Of a stretch of 64,000 nucleotides of DNA, positions 44,701 through 55,860 are shown piece after piece. The DNA comes from Bettongia penicillata ogilbyi (Eukaryota > Chordata > Mammalia > Diprotodontia > Potoroidae), in assembly GCA_023548195.1 (NCBI GenBank), contig JAJHZJ010000311.1:8472811-8536810 (forward strand). Direction: 5' to 3'. Made by a program: the position numbers and the translations under genes. The number at the start of each line of letters is the position of its first letter. Position 1 is the stretch's first letter. Under the pieces are notes generated by a model. The model was not told where the DNA came from. It searched no databases and saw only the letters and a list, made by a program, of their open reading frames with translations.

Positions 44701-45889
44701 TATCCAAATGATCTTTTCTTTCTGAAGAAAACTCATGATACTTTTGTCTATCTTGCAAACTCCTTGTGTTCTATTTTGTGTTATAGTCATCATTTATATG
44801 TCTTCTCTTTTTCTTGAGGGTTGGGTCTCTTATATGTTTGCATCTCTACCAAGGCATGGAACAGTTTTTACATAGACAGTGTTTACTATATAGCAACATA
44901 TAGGTTGGATCTTCTCCATTTGTTCACTGTAGAATCCTGAGGCTATTTCTGGGCATGAGATATCATATGGTCTCTGAGAAGGGAAGACAGATGCCAGGCT
45001 AGATAGGGCATGGGGCCAGCACAGTGGTTTGTGAATCTACTTGACACCTACAGGTAACAACAGCCATTGAGAAGCTATTCCATGCAAGAGATGTTGAAGA
45101 AGTGGTGGTCATTGTGGGATTTAACTCATTGACTTTGCCTTTTATTGTACCAGGGAAATCAGCCTAGCAGGTAAATGTGTACTGAGAAACAACAGAGATC
45201 TCTCTCCTTGTTAGTACTCATGCAGATTCTGTGGAACCTTATAAAAGGTGGGACAACCAGAAAGGATAACTCCTTGACCCCATTCAGACAGCAAAGGAGA
45301 GTTCCTTTGATTATCAAGGATCTCAAATTAGGGCCTGTTTTACATTCTTTTATTGGGTTATAACTTATTATGTTCAGACTTCTTAGTCTTAAGGCTTGCA
45401 GGAAAACTAAGGGACTCTTAAAAGTACAAAATGATCCAGATACTGAAATTGCCAGGTCTTCCTTTGGTAGGGGCATGAACCAGAGAAACTTGGAGAGAGA
45501 GCCTTCTCCCTTCTTAATTATATTCAGGGCCATTGTCAGGGGTACGGAATAAATTGACACAGTGGTTACAGATAACTAAAGTTCCAGTCTCTTTTGCTTC
45601 AGTTACCTTAATATTTTTGCAAACACTATTTTTCTTACCTTTTTTATGTAAACAATTGCTTCAATGTCCAGGTTTCTTTACCTCTACAAATAGGATCAAG
45701 TGGTCTAACAAGGTCTATGTTTCCTCAATGTTGTTATTGGTACCAAGCTCTCTTAGCAAAATAATTTTAAAGTCCGAAGAACCTAGGAGGTGAAAACACA
45801 AACAGACACTGAGATGAGACTTTCCTGGTCTTCTTATACCTTCCCCTTTGCCATGGAGTTTTCCATCCAATGACATTGGCCTCTTCTTT
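44701..45889. other. Unassigned sequence
   Basis: A 133-codon minus frame (45159-45560) and two opposite plus frames occupy 45159-45563. None resembles a family I know, and the opposing frames share the same open stretch. No nameable repeat. Confidence 0.45.
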
Positions 45890-46252
45890 TCAATGAACAA
45901 GACAGTTCATCCATCTTTTGGCTCCAGGAATTTTCTCTGACTGTTCCCCATGTCCAGAATGCTTTCCCTTCTCGTCTCTGAGTCTTGGTTTTCTTTAAAT
46001 CCCAGCTAAAATTATCCTACCTACAAGAAGCTTTTCCCAACCCCTCTTAATTCTAGTGCCTTCTCTGTTGATTATATTTTATTCATGGTGGGTACAGTTT
46101 GCTTGTATAAATTTTCTTGCTTGCTATCTCCCCCATTAGATCGGGAGCTCCTTGAGGGCAGGAATTATCTTTGTCCTCTTTTTGTATCCATAACACATAG
46201 GTCAGAGACTGGCACAAAATGGGTACTTAATAAATGCTTACTGACTGACTGA
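45890..46252 (+). mobile_element. L2-clade LINE 3' end
   Basis: 'CCCATGTCCAGAATGCTTTC', 'AAATCCCAGCTAAAATTATC', 'CTACAAGAAGCTTTTCCCAA', 'GGGAGCTCCTTGAGGGCAGG', 'GGTACTTAATAAATGCTTAC', 'TGACTGACTGATA'. One of the best preserved L2 tails here. Confidence 0.9.
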
Positions 46253-46254
46253 TA

Positions 46255-46545
46255 ATGGGCAAAAATTTGATTCCATTTAACAAGCATTTATTAAGTGTCT
46301 ACTGCATGCAAGAAAGGTACTCTGTTATGCACTGGATAGAAAGGTAAAAATGAAAGTGATCTGATGGGAATTACTTTGGGAGAAGGGAAGGGATCAACAT
46401 AAACACACATTCAGATAAATAAGAATGTGTGTATTTATGCATATATTTTTGTGTATTTATTCATGTAGTGGGAGAGCACTATAAATGGAGGGGGAGGGGG
46501 AATAAAAGAAGGCTTTGCCGAAAAAGTGGTTCCCCATTTGATCTT
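46255..46545 (-). mobile_element. L2-clade LINE 3' end (antisense)
   Basis: 'AACAAGCATTTATTAAGTGT', 'CTACTGCATGCAAGAAAGGT', 'GTTATGCACTGGATAGAAAG', later 'AGGCTTTGCCG'. Head-on with the sense L2 tail that ends at 46252. Confidence 0.65.
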
Positions 46546-48169
46546 TTAAATTTGGAGTGGTGTGGGGCAATGGAATATGGATATTCTTAACCTAAGATTT
46601 ATCTAAACTGCCTGAAACCACTCTCTTATATCTAAAATAAACAAACTAAAATTTAGAAGTTCCTGGATAGCAAGCTTTCTGGTAAGTTATTATTCACAAC
46701 TGCCATATACAATAGAAATGTTTAGAAAAGTATTTCTGGGACAGCTTGCTTTGAGACTTGCTAAGTGGTTAAAACAAAGATATTTCTTTCTTGCAGCATT
46801 TTTCCTTGTTCTTTATTTCCATAATATTGTTCTCCAGTGTGCTTCTTATTCTTATTCTAGATAGGATGGGGGGAGGGCAGAAATAGAAACTGAGGAACTG
46901 CAGAGATCAATTACACAAGGAGTGGTCTCAAATATTTTAGGCTCTTTGTAGGTTCACTAAGGTCTAGAAACATGGTCCAAGAGCCATGAAGTAGAAAGAG
47001 CTTAATTATTCCTGGAAATACTGAAAATCAGATCCAACCTATAAAGGTCTTTCTGATGAAGTAGGAGTCAGCTGATGGCATACAGAACCATGGATTACTT
47101 AATGCTATTACTTGTTTTTAAAAAATACAGTATGTATCGATATTCTGCTTTAAGCACCATCTAATGGTAACAAGGCAAATTGCAGACACCTTTGCTAGCT
47201 GAACAGCTAACTGCAAACAGTCTTTTATCCTAGATCCATTCAGACCAGAAGAAAATCATAGATCTTAATAGCTCAAATGCCAGCAGCAACCCTGTCCACT
47301 CCCCCTTACCCCCCAGCACAATAGTTTGAGGGAACTAGTTTTCACTTTTGTAGTGTAACTAGTTCCCCAATGCTCAGGATATTACGATTTCACCATGCAA
47401 ATGAATTCTACTACAAAGTAAGCATTCATGAATACAGTGTGCCTAACACCAATGATTTGCTGAAAAGAAATATCAATTTTTCTTCTTTTAAGCAATTATT
47501 CATTTGCAAGTTAGCTCAATATGGTTTGTCCTTGTCCTTTCTATGCCCCAAGTAAGCACCATTAGAACTGGGTTTTCAAGGTGTTTACCTTTGTCAAGAT
47601 AGACTTGTTCTCATGAATTCTACATCAAATTCTTCATCAACTGAGTTGTCAAAAGCAAATTATAGTAATAAGCTTTCCAGTTACTGGAATCATTCAGAGA
47701 AGACTTGTCTGAGGAACAATATTCTCATTGTTGTAGCCATATTTGTTTTTCGTTTGGGTCATTTGAGGAGCTGGGGACCCAAATGACAAAGATAATTTCT
47801 CAGCCTCTCATTTTTTTCTATCCCACAAGTCCTGACTCCCATATGTGACTGATCTATGATCAGGTTTGGTATGTTTGTTTTCCTAGGACTGATGGCAATT
47901 CTGTGATGCAGTCATACTACAGTTTCTATTGCCCTCTGCCCTTGAGCTTATAGACAAACAAACAGAACGAATGAGAAGCAGACGAGAGGGTCAGTTTTTG
48001 AAAGGAATTTTGCAGGTGATTATCTGCATACCTTTTAGCACTGGGCTAATGGGGGAGAGGTAGCCTTCACTTGCTGAATGCAGAGAAGAGATTGAATATC
48101 AACAAACTCACCTGTGTGAAGCTATAAAGCATTCCTGAATTTTTTTATAAAAGGATTTTGTAGATTTTA
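46546..48169. other. Single-copy-looking sequence, possible conserved non-coding element
   Basis: No transposon landmarks. 47120-47520 is motif-rich: GCTAGCTGAACAGCTAACTG, an octamer ATGCAAAT (47396-47403), and a strong hairpin at 47330-47367. Function is inferred from texture only. Confidence 0.3.
47330..47367. other. Near-perfect hairpin
   Basis: GGGAACTAGTT (47330-47340) pairs with AACTAGTTCCC (47357-47367). The stem continues inward with CAC/GTG apart from one bulged base, around a loop of about 7 bases. No transposon ends or tRNA signature were seen. Confidence 0.7.
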
Positions 48170-48451
48170 AATTCTTTCTCTTCCCTCCTTTCCTCCTCCC
48201 TTCTTTTTTCCTCCCCTCCCTCACTTCCCTTTTTCTTTGTTTCTTCCCTGTCTTCCCTCCTTTCTTCCTTCTCTTCCTTCTTCCTTCCTTCCTTCTTTTC
48301 TTTACTTTTCTCTTCCTTCCTTCCTTGCTTTTGTCTTTCTCTCTCTGTCTTTCTCCCTCCCTCTCTTCATTTCCTTTTCTCTCCTTCTTTCTTTCTCTCT
48401 CTTTCCTTCTTCCTTCTTTCTCTCTCTTTTTTCTTTCCTTCTTTCTTTCCT

Positions 48452-48495
<44 letters not shown>

Positions 48496-48552
48496 TTTTC
48501 TTTCTCTCTTTCTCTCTTTCCTTCTTTCCTTCTTTCCTTCTTTCTTTCTTTC

Positions 48553-48620
<68 letters not shown>

Positions 48621-48643
48621 TTTCTTTCTTTCTTTCTTTCTTC
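48170..48643 (+). repeat. (CTTT)n / (CCTT)n polypyrimidine tract
   Basis: About 470 bases of CTTT, CCTT and CTCT units; 48370-48643 is unbroken pyrimidine. Low-complexity frames of 99-137 codons (Ser/Phe/Leu or Lys/Glu/Arg) on both strands come from it. Such a tract can form triplex (H-) DNA and is likely to vary in length. Confidence 0.97.
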
Positions 48644-49024
48644 AGACTAGTTGCTTTAAAGTTCACATCTTCAGATAGACTCTAGATTTTGGAGTGCTGA
48701 TAATGGTGGTGGTGATATTGGGGAGTGGTAAAGTTTCTTCCTGTCATGACATAGAGATGAAAAAGACTTTAAAATGTCATCAATTTCAACTTCTTGTCTT
48801 TAGGTAGATAAATGCCTAAATCGTTTATGGCAGATGGTCCCTAATGAGTTTCATTCCAAAAACCCTGTGATTATGTGAACCTGTGCAGATGTCTGTCCAC
48901 TTTCTCATTAAGACTTAGAGAGAGGTAAACTTCAGTCACTCTCATTCAAGGCTGTAACTAAGGCAGAAAAACTGAAGTTTTGTTCCAGGACATTGAATTT
49001 AAAAGGCACACTATAAGAATAATA

Positions 49025-49335
49025 TTTTAATGATGATCAGCTGTGAAAGACTTAGCTACTCTGACCAATACAGTGATCTGAGACAATCTCAAAGGACTTG
49101 TGAGAAAAATTTTTATGCATCTCCAGAGAAAGAATTGATGAATGTGAAGTGTAGATTGAAGTACAATTTTTCAGTCTACTTTTCTTGATTTGTTTTTGCA
49201 ACATGACTAAGACGGAAATATGTTTTACAAGATTTCACATGTATTATTTATATATTGCTTGCCTTCTTAATGGGTGGGACAGGTGTAGGAAAGAGGGAGA
49301 GAATTTCAAACTTAATTTTATGTGTGTGTGTATAT
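49025..49335 (+). mobile_element. L1 3' UTR fragment
   Basis: 'ATGATCAGCTGTGAAAGACT', 'AATCTCAAAGGACTTGTGAG', 'CATCTCCAGAGAAAGAATTG', 'TTTTTGCAACATGACTAAGA', 'ACAAGATTTCACATGTATTA', 'GGGAGAGAATTTCAAACTT'. It ends in a TG/TA microsatellite rather than poly(A). Confidence 0.82.
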
Positions 49336-49385
49336 ATGTACATGTACACACATATATACATATGTATTTACACACTACACATATA
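49318..49385 (+). repeat. (TG/TA)n microsatellite
   Basis: ATGTGTGTGTGTATATATG followed by TACATG/CACACATATATACATATG. Confidence 0.85.
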
Positions 49386-49514
49386 GGTTCACTGATAACA
49401 CTTGGAATCCTTCAGTGACATAGAAACATCAGAGATTAGAACTTTGTAAGCAACAATATGCACTAAAACAGGAAATTCCCCCATAGTTCTGCTCTGATCT
49501 GTTCCTGTTCCTCT

Positions 49515-49690
49515 ACCCAGGCACAGTTATTAAGTGTCTGAGGCCAGATTTGAGTTCAGAAAGAGGAGTCTTCTTGACTGCAGATCCATCACCCTATCTA
49601 CTGTGCCACTTAGCTGACCCCTGCTTGAGGATGGGGACTGATTTATTTTTGTCTCTGTATCCCCATAGTTGCTTAATAAATATAAAGTGA
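49515..49690. mobile_element. Antisense SINE head followed by L2 3' end
   Basis: 49515-49620 is the reverse complement of a SINE head ('GTGTCTGAGGCCAGATTTGA', 'ATCTACTGTGCCACTTAGCT'). 49622-49690 is a plus L2 end ('CTTGAGGATGGGGACTGATT', 'TTGCTTAATAAATATAAAG'). Confidence 0.75.
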
Positions 49691-49751
49691 TTGATAAATT
49701 AAAGGGAAGAACCATGGGACTATATCTCTGCTCTCATAGAAAAAATAATTG

Positions 49752-49872
49752 CATGCAAACATATATGCATGCATACATATATGTGTGTATATCTGTGTGT
49801 ATGTTCATGTGTATGGGTATATATATACATATATATACATACATCCATACACATATATGGAGAGAGAGAGAT
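49752..49872 (+). repeat. ATAC/GTAT-rich microsatellite
   Basis: GCATGCAAACATATATGCAT, ATGTGTGTATAT and ATATATACATATATATACAT runs, then GGAGAGAGAGAGAT. A 69-codon His/Tyr/Ile-rich frame across it is an artefact. Confidence 0.85.
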
Positions 49873-50299
49873 ACCTAAATAAGTCAAACAACTACACTTG
49901 ACAGTTGAGACTCTTCAGTTAATGGACCTAGATCTTAGAAAGGACTTCAGACACCGCATAGTCAACCACCTCAGGGTTCATGAAGAGGGAACAAAGAAAG
50001 AGAAAGAAACTTGAGTTTCTTCAAGAGTCTGAAAGCTAGGAATTCCAGTTTCCTAAGTTCTTGGACCGAGAGATATATATCCCTGTAAAGTATCCCTTAG
50101 GAGCTCCATGTTTTGGGGGGAAAATTTTTAAAAGACTATGTGTTTATGAGGAGGAATCATATAAAAGTACATTTGAAAGGTTCTAAGATGATTTTAAAAT
50201 CTCTTGGTTTTTTTTCCCGAATAAGGTTCCCCTCTAAGTAGATGTACAGTCCTTGTAAGGTGGTGAATTTTCATCAACGAAAGTATTGAATCAGAAGCC

Positions 50300-50501
50300 C
50301 GAGGTGGGGAACCTGCAACCTCGAGGCCATATGTGGCCCTCTGGGTCCTCAAGTGTAGCCCTTTGACTGGATCCAAACTTCACACAATAAATGCCCTTAA
50401 TAAAAGGATTTGTTTGGTAAAACTTGGACTCGGTCAAAAGGAAAAACTCAAGTACCTAGAAAGTCACATGTGACCTTGAGGTCACAATTCCCCAACCCCT
50501 A
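50300..50501. mobile_element. Palindromic MITE with long inverted arms
   Basis: Left arm GAGGTGGGGAACCTGCAACC-TCGAGGCCATATGTGGCC; right arm CTAGAAAGTCACATGTGACC-TTGAGGTCACAATTCCCCAACCCC. The arms are imperfect reverse complements of about 60 bases around an AT-rich centre with TTAATAAAAGGATTTGTTT. Layout of a non-autonomous hAT-type transposon; clear flanking 8-bp duplications were not found. Confidence 0.75.
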
Positions 50502-51534
50502 GACAATTAATGTTGAGGGGCGTAAGAGGAGGGGGTTGGGGTTAGTGTAAGAGGTAGATTGAATGATCTACTCTTCTAAATATGAGGTTCCAAAATTCTA
50601 CTTAAACCAAGTAGGTTCTAATTATTAACTTGAAAACAAGAGTCACTTTGGATAAACAAACATTTTACTGGAATTCACAGGAAGTTGAGACTAGAGTTGA
50701 AATTTCCTGGAATAGAGTCTTAGGAAAAAAATACATATACATACATACACACACACATATATATATAAACCTTCTTAAATTATTTAAAATATGGCCTTGG
50801 AGGGTCCCTTCTCATTAAAGAAGAGAATGTGAACTTCATTTCTGGTTGCTTTTAAGTCTTCTGGATTGTTTCTGATATTTTATTATTTATTTTCATAGTT
50901 AGAAAATACATCCGTCTTCTGCCTTTTTAGTGTCTGTGAATCAATTAAAAATTAATCGAAAATACTATACTAACTAACGTTGTTAACCTCAAATGCCTCT
51001 TCTCATGGCCCAGATCTTTTCTTCTTTAATCATCATTTCTAATTTGGAATATTACCTAAAAGAACAAAAATAACTTCACCCCCAAACTCTAGGTAAGAAA
51101 AATCTCATGTTGCTTTAGATTAATTCAGAAGGACCTACATCATTATGAGCTGTCCCAAGGTCTTTGACATTTAATCATTAACAGCTCTATGTGGCAAAAA
51201 GATATTATCTTAGGAGAACTTTGGACTCAAGTAGTATTGGGATGAAAAGTAGGGGAAAATGTAAAGTAAAATGCTTGGGTAACTGGACACCTGTCTCACT
51301 CCTTTCTGCTGCAGTGGAATGGATAATCTAAAGCTCAATTATTCTTTGCATTGAGATGTGTATTGAAATCCATTTTTGAGTATGGATATTCTTAGCACTC
51401 TAAGAATTTACCCCTAATCATTTATTATGCTTTTAGTGTATTTATTTATCTGTGTGGTATGTGGGATTTATTTATCCATGAGCCTTTTACAGAGCTGCTC
51501 ATCCACCTCTAACCACTACTTGATTCACCTAACT
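50502..51534. other. Unassigned sequence
   Basis: Contains a TACATA/CACACATATATA microsatellite at 50729-50768. Otherwise no named repeat or gene. Confidence 0.5.
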
Positions 51535-51977
51535 CTCTCACCTATGGCTCCAAGAAGCTACAGCATGTATAGTGGCCACACCCCGATAAACCATCTCATC
51601 AGAAGGACTAAACCAGATTGGAGGTACCTGACAGACCTCAAACCAGTCCGTGAGTTAGGAAGATGTCTATCCCAAGCACGTGAAGACTTTCCCTGGCAGA
51701 TTGGGTGGATGAGAACAATTTGTTCCAATGGCCATGAAAGCAGCTGTAGCTAAGCACTGTGGAACGCTTACAGCTTGATCAACCACTGAAGATGCCATAG
51801 ACATCTACTATATCCTGAGTCATTGCCAGTCATCTTGAATTCCACTGGATTTCAATGATTCAGGAAGAGAAGAGTGAATCTGATGACTTTATGTAATTCT
51901 GCCTTGCTTAAATCCAATTCACACATTGTCCATGTGGTCATTGGTCTCCTTAAAAAATGGACAACAACAAAAACAAC
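51535..51977 (+). mobile_element. RTE-type element 3' part (RTE-mobilised)
   Basis: 'AAGCTACAGCATGTATAGTG', 'GGACTAAACCAGATTGGAGG', 'ACCTCAAACCAGTCCGTGAG', 'CACTGTGGAACGCTTACAGC', 'GAGTCATTGCCAGTCATCTT', then the shared tail 'CTTAAATCCAATTCACACAT' and 'GTCATTGGTCTCCTT', ending GGACAACAACAAAAACAAC. The tail is the same family as 1895-2095 and 22085-22275. The frame of 108 codons across 51427-51753 is not an RT domain I can recognise. Confidence 0.72.
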
Positions 51978-52514
51978 ATTCATCTGAGTTAAACTCTAAG
52001 AGCATAAGCTCCTTGAGAGCAGGGGACCTGTCTTCCTATCTTTATGTCACAGATTTCATAATTTTAATGAGTAGGGAGTCACATGAAGAAATTTTTTTCT
52101 AGGTGTTCTGAGATGATGGCAGGTCCAAGAGAAGGTTTTTGTTTATCTTGATTTTTAGGATGGGGATGACATGATTCTATTTATAGCTAACAAGACATTT
52201 TCAATAGAAAGGCAAAGACTGAAAAGTTGATTCAAAGGACTAGTCGCTGAAAGAGGAGGAGGGGAGAGCCTCAATAGCACAAAAGATTGGGTTGGCCTAG
52301 GTCAGAAGAGCCACCACTCTGTCAAGGACTGGGGCTAAAAAGAGAAAAAGAAGATAAAATGTCAAAGTTGATTAAGGAATAGAATAGAAGAAAATCTGTA
52401 GCTGTCCTTGGTCTCTGTGAGGTAGGGTTTTTATAGAGGGGTTGTGGTGAAAGAGCAGAGTATGAGCATTGTAAAGATGTTTGGAATAAAGGCTATGGGA
52501 CATGTCACAAAATA
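51978..52514. other. Unassigned sequence with an L2 3'-end trace
   Basis: 'CATAAGCTCCTTGAGAGCAG' at about 52004-52023 marks an L2 end. 52190-52400 is G/A-rich and may be a decayed antisense L2. Confidence 0.4.
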
Positions 52515-52779
52515 AGGGTTTATAACCTGGGGTTCAAGAATTTGTCTTTTAAAATATTTTATAACTTCTATAATAAATCATATAATATAGGATGAAGTGC
52601 AAATTTATATATTTTAAAATAGTTTATAACTTTTATAATATTTCAATATAATTGTAATCCTTTCCTTTATAATTCTATGCATTTTGTGAGTTAAGAAACA
52701 TTATTTTAAGAATGGGTCCATAGGTTTCCCTAGACTGCCAAAAGGGTCCCAACACATGAAGAAAGGTTAAAACCCTCTG
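52515..52779. mobile_element. hAT-like MITE, copy 3
   Basis: Start AATAAGGGTTTATAACCTGG and end GAAAGGTTAAAACCCTC are inverted. It contains an internal partial duplication: AAAATATTTTATAACTTCTA (52551-52570) and AAAATAGTTTATAACTTTTA (52616-52635). Same family as 22336 and 42305. Confidence 0.72.
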
Positions 52780-53039
52780 ACAAAGAGTGTCTGACAGGAA
52801 AGACAAAAAATCAGAATCAGATAATCTAAATTTGTAGTGTGTCCTATAAGCACAAATGTATGACTTTTCCATCTAAATTCAGTAGCGCAAGAGGAGGAAT
52901 GGAAAAGCACATAATGAAAGCAACAGACAATAAAATGTAGATTACTCAATCAATTGCAGAACATCAGTAGTTCAGTGAATCACTGGAGGCTCCACAAACA
53001 CAGCTTCTCTCTAAACTCTCCCCTCCCCTTTACATTTAT

Positions 53040-53638
53040 TGTCCCAATCCAAGGGTGTGTTCTCAGTTTCGCTCCTGGACTATTACAATAGTCTCCTCAC
53101 AAGCTTTTCTACATCTGTTCTGCACCCCCACTCCCTCCTATCCCTCAAACTCACACCTTCATTCTTCCCTACTGCCAGAATGCAGAGACCTGGTCATGCC
53201 ATGCCCCTCTTCAAAAGCCTTTGGAAGATCATTGTTAACTCATGAATAAAATTCAAATTCCTTTGTCTGGCATTGAAGGCTTTCTACATTCTTCTACCAC
53301 CTTGTTTAGCTTGTTCCTTTCCATGGCAAACTTTCCTCCAACGCCTTCACTTCACTGGTTGAACTACAATTCTTAAAACCCAAATCAAATACCAGTTCCT
53401 CCCTAAACCCTGTCAAAATCATTTCAACTGATAACAACTCCTCCCTTGTATCCTATGCGGGACTTTCTTTTATGCCACCTTGATGTACTTATACTTTTTT
53501 TTTTAAATTTCCTGTCACCTTATATGCAAGTAGTTCCACAAAGACAAGAGACTGTCTTTTCTAAACATTGCATCTCCCTTAACAACTTACCCTGTGCTCT
53601 GTACATAGTAGGTTACTAAATAAAAGTTTTTTAATCGA
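53040..53638 (+). mobile_element. CR1/L2-clade LINE: ORF2 C-terminus and 3' UTR
   Basis: Plus frames read 'LLDYYNSLLTSF' (about 53063-53098), the L2 'LDYCNSLL' block, then '..GHAMPLFKSLWKI', then 'IKFKFLCLALKAFY' (about 53246-53290), as in the copies at 3.7-4.4 and 20.2 kb. The 3' UTR ends 'TGTGCTCTGTACATAGTAGG' and TTACTAAATAAAAG. Broken by frameshifts; sense orientation. Confidence 0.85.
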
Positions 53639-55564
53639 ATATTAAATGGATAAACAAATGACAGCACTTTTTTCTTAATTTCCAAAGTTCTCAAACAACA
53701 GAAAGTGTTAATATTTTACAACATAATAATCAAGGCAATATTTTCTACTTGTGAAGGTAAGATTTTAGCATGAAAAGTTTCGAGTGAAATGATGAACATT
53801 ATTCTTGGTCCCTTGCTTGGCCTTCAGAAAATTACTTGGACGTTCTCCCTCAGAGAAAACATCACTATTTTTAAGAAACACACTTGTTCTTCAAAGTCAA
53901 TATTGGAAGAAGTAATCACTGTCTAATAGCCTCCATGGAGTTGTGTAAATACTCCTTCTCTGTGGTCTCATTTCTAATGGTTTTCTTGACATTCTGGGAT
54001 GATGATTAAAGAGGTATTATGGTCTATAAACTTGTGGGGATTTCACTAAAGCCTTGTGAAGATGTGGATCCTGTCTGAGGAAATTAGCAAAGTATTATGA
54101 TCACGATTCTCCTTGTCTGACCTTTAGGGAGGCATATCATGTTGAGTAATATTCATAGATAAAATTGGGTCACAAATGAAGTTATCAGCCACTGTTGTAC
54201 TTCTGGTACTTTTAAGAGGAACTTTTACCTCATTTTAAATGGTCCGGTGTATGTCAGTTTGGAAATTATCTCAGTGTTGGTTACTTGGGTTTTTTGATAA
54301 ATAGGGAGTTAAATAGTTTTGCTGAGTCCAAGTGACCTCTTTCTGGACTTAAGTGGATTTGTTCTGCGTGAAGTATTTTTCCCATTAGTTATGTCTAAAC
54401 AGGACCACATATTGCAATGTTTGGCTTAATTATATTTCTAAATAGCACAGTTCTGGGCACAAAGAAAGTTTTTGACAAGTGTTTTATCTATCTATATCAA
54501 TGGTTAAGCTGTGCAGACCAACCACATTGGTTCACTTGTTCATGCCACTTCAAATCTCTTCCTCACACCCATGCTAGGTACTTTTCTAAGGATCCGAGAA
54601 GGTATATTTGCTTTCAGATGAGCAGTGGGAATACTTGGGATCAATTCATTCTGACATTTAAAAGACTTCAGTACCAAGACTCTGATACACACACATACAC
54701 ACATATGCTCACGCTCATACATGTGTACAGATGCACACACACACATACACTCACGCACTGTAGCCAGCACCACACTATTGGTATCACCTCCCGTAATTTC
54801 TCACATGCTCTACAGACTAGACTAAGGACCATCAAGGACTGATATGGTGATGGAGATTTGTTCTTCAGTCACACAGTCTGTCAATACCCTTAGCCCAAAT
54901 TCCGTACTAATTGGACTGTGAAACTGTAAACCATTTTAAACTTGCTTTGTAAATGAGCTCTGCTCTTTATACATATAAACTTTATGTCATATGTTTAAAA
55001 GAAATGGGAAATCACTTTTTTCCCAATGGAATAACAGTATTTGGATTTTATTAGCATCTTGTTAAAGGGATAAAAAAATGAACAAACAGCAAATCAGATT
55101 CTTATTATGTGGTTTGATTGAGTTAGGGAGAAACCTTTCTTTGTGCTGTTATAGTCTAGAGGACACTGTTAACCTGCAGCTAGCAAGGACTGCAATATCC
55201 TCATGGTGAGTATACTGATGATCCAAGAATACCGAATGTCCTCATTAGCCCATGTAGCAGAGATGTTGTGATTCTTGAGGGTCACTGGAAATACCTAGAT
55301 CATTCACTATTTCCTTATACTCTTGGCCTCTACTCCTTTTCCTTTAAATCACAATATCATTAACTGAAATATGCAACTTAATTTTTGCTGCATTGATGGT
55401 TGTCAACAGTTTGTGGATAGTGGAGGGGAAGGATGGGTTTATAATTCTTCAGGTATCTGAGGTTAGCCAATACTTTCATACCACATATGTTGTTCATTCT
55501 GTAATGAAGCCTGCAGTAGCGTTTGAACTTCCAGATCTGTTAAGAAGGTATATATTTTCTTCCT
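53639..55564. other. Unassigned sequence
   Basis: No named element. A 141-codon plus frame (54417-54842) has a mixed composition at first but its second half is a CA-microsatellite translation (His/Thr); I do not regard it as a gene. Confidence 0.5.
54690..54757 (+). repeat. (CA)n-rich microsatellite
   Basis: ACACACACATACACACATAT and ATGCACACACACACATACAC with interruptions. Confidence 0.85.
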
Positions 55565-55860
55565 CTCCTATCTTCTGACTTCCTGGTCTTCTTTCAGATC
55601 TCAACTAAAATCCTGTCTTCTACAAGAAGCCTCTCTTCATCTCTCAGGGCTAGTGTCTTTCCTCTAAGATTTTCTAGAATTTATTCACATACATCTTGTG
55701 TGTTTATTAATGTTTATTTGCTGTCTCCTCCATTAAACTATGAGCTTCTTGAGAACAGGGATTACTTTTTGTCTTTCTTTGCATTCACAATGTTTAATAG
55801 TACCTGGCACATGGCAAGTACTTACTAAATGCTTGACATGGCATAATTTGTCTATATTTT
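55565..55860 (+). mobile_element. L2-clade LINE 3' end
   Basis: 'CAGATCTCAACTAAAATCCT', 'CTTCTACAAGAAGCCTCTCT', 'ACTATGAGCTTCTTGAGAAC', 'AATAGTACCTGGCACATGGC', 'AAGTACTTACTAAATGC'. Closely parallel to 45890-46252. Confidence 0.88.

Noticed and set aside
45159..45563. 133-codon minus frame with opposing plus frames
   Set aside because: The same interval is open on both strands, with no recognisable motif and no splice or retrocopy signals. Noted as unassigned.
48237..48678. Open frames of 99-137 codons on both strands
   Set aside because: They are translations of the CTTT/CCTT tract (Ser-Phe-Leu or Lys-Glu-Arg repeats), open only because the repeat has no stop codons.
54417..54842. 141-codon plus frame
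   Set aside because: Its second half is a CA microsatellite read as His/Thr; the first half matches no family known to me and has no gene context.
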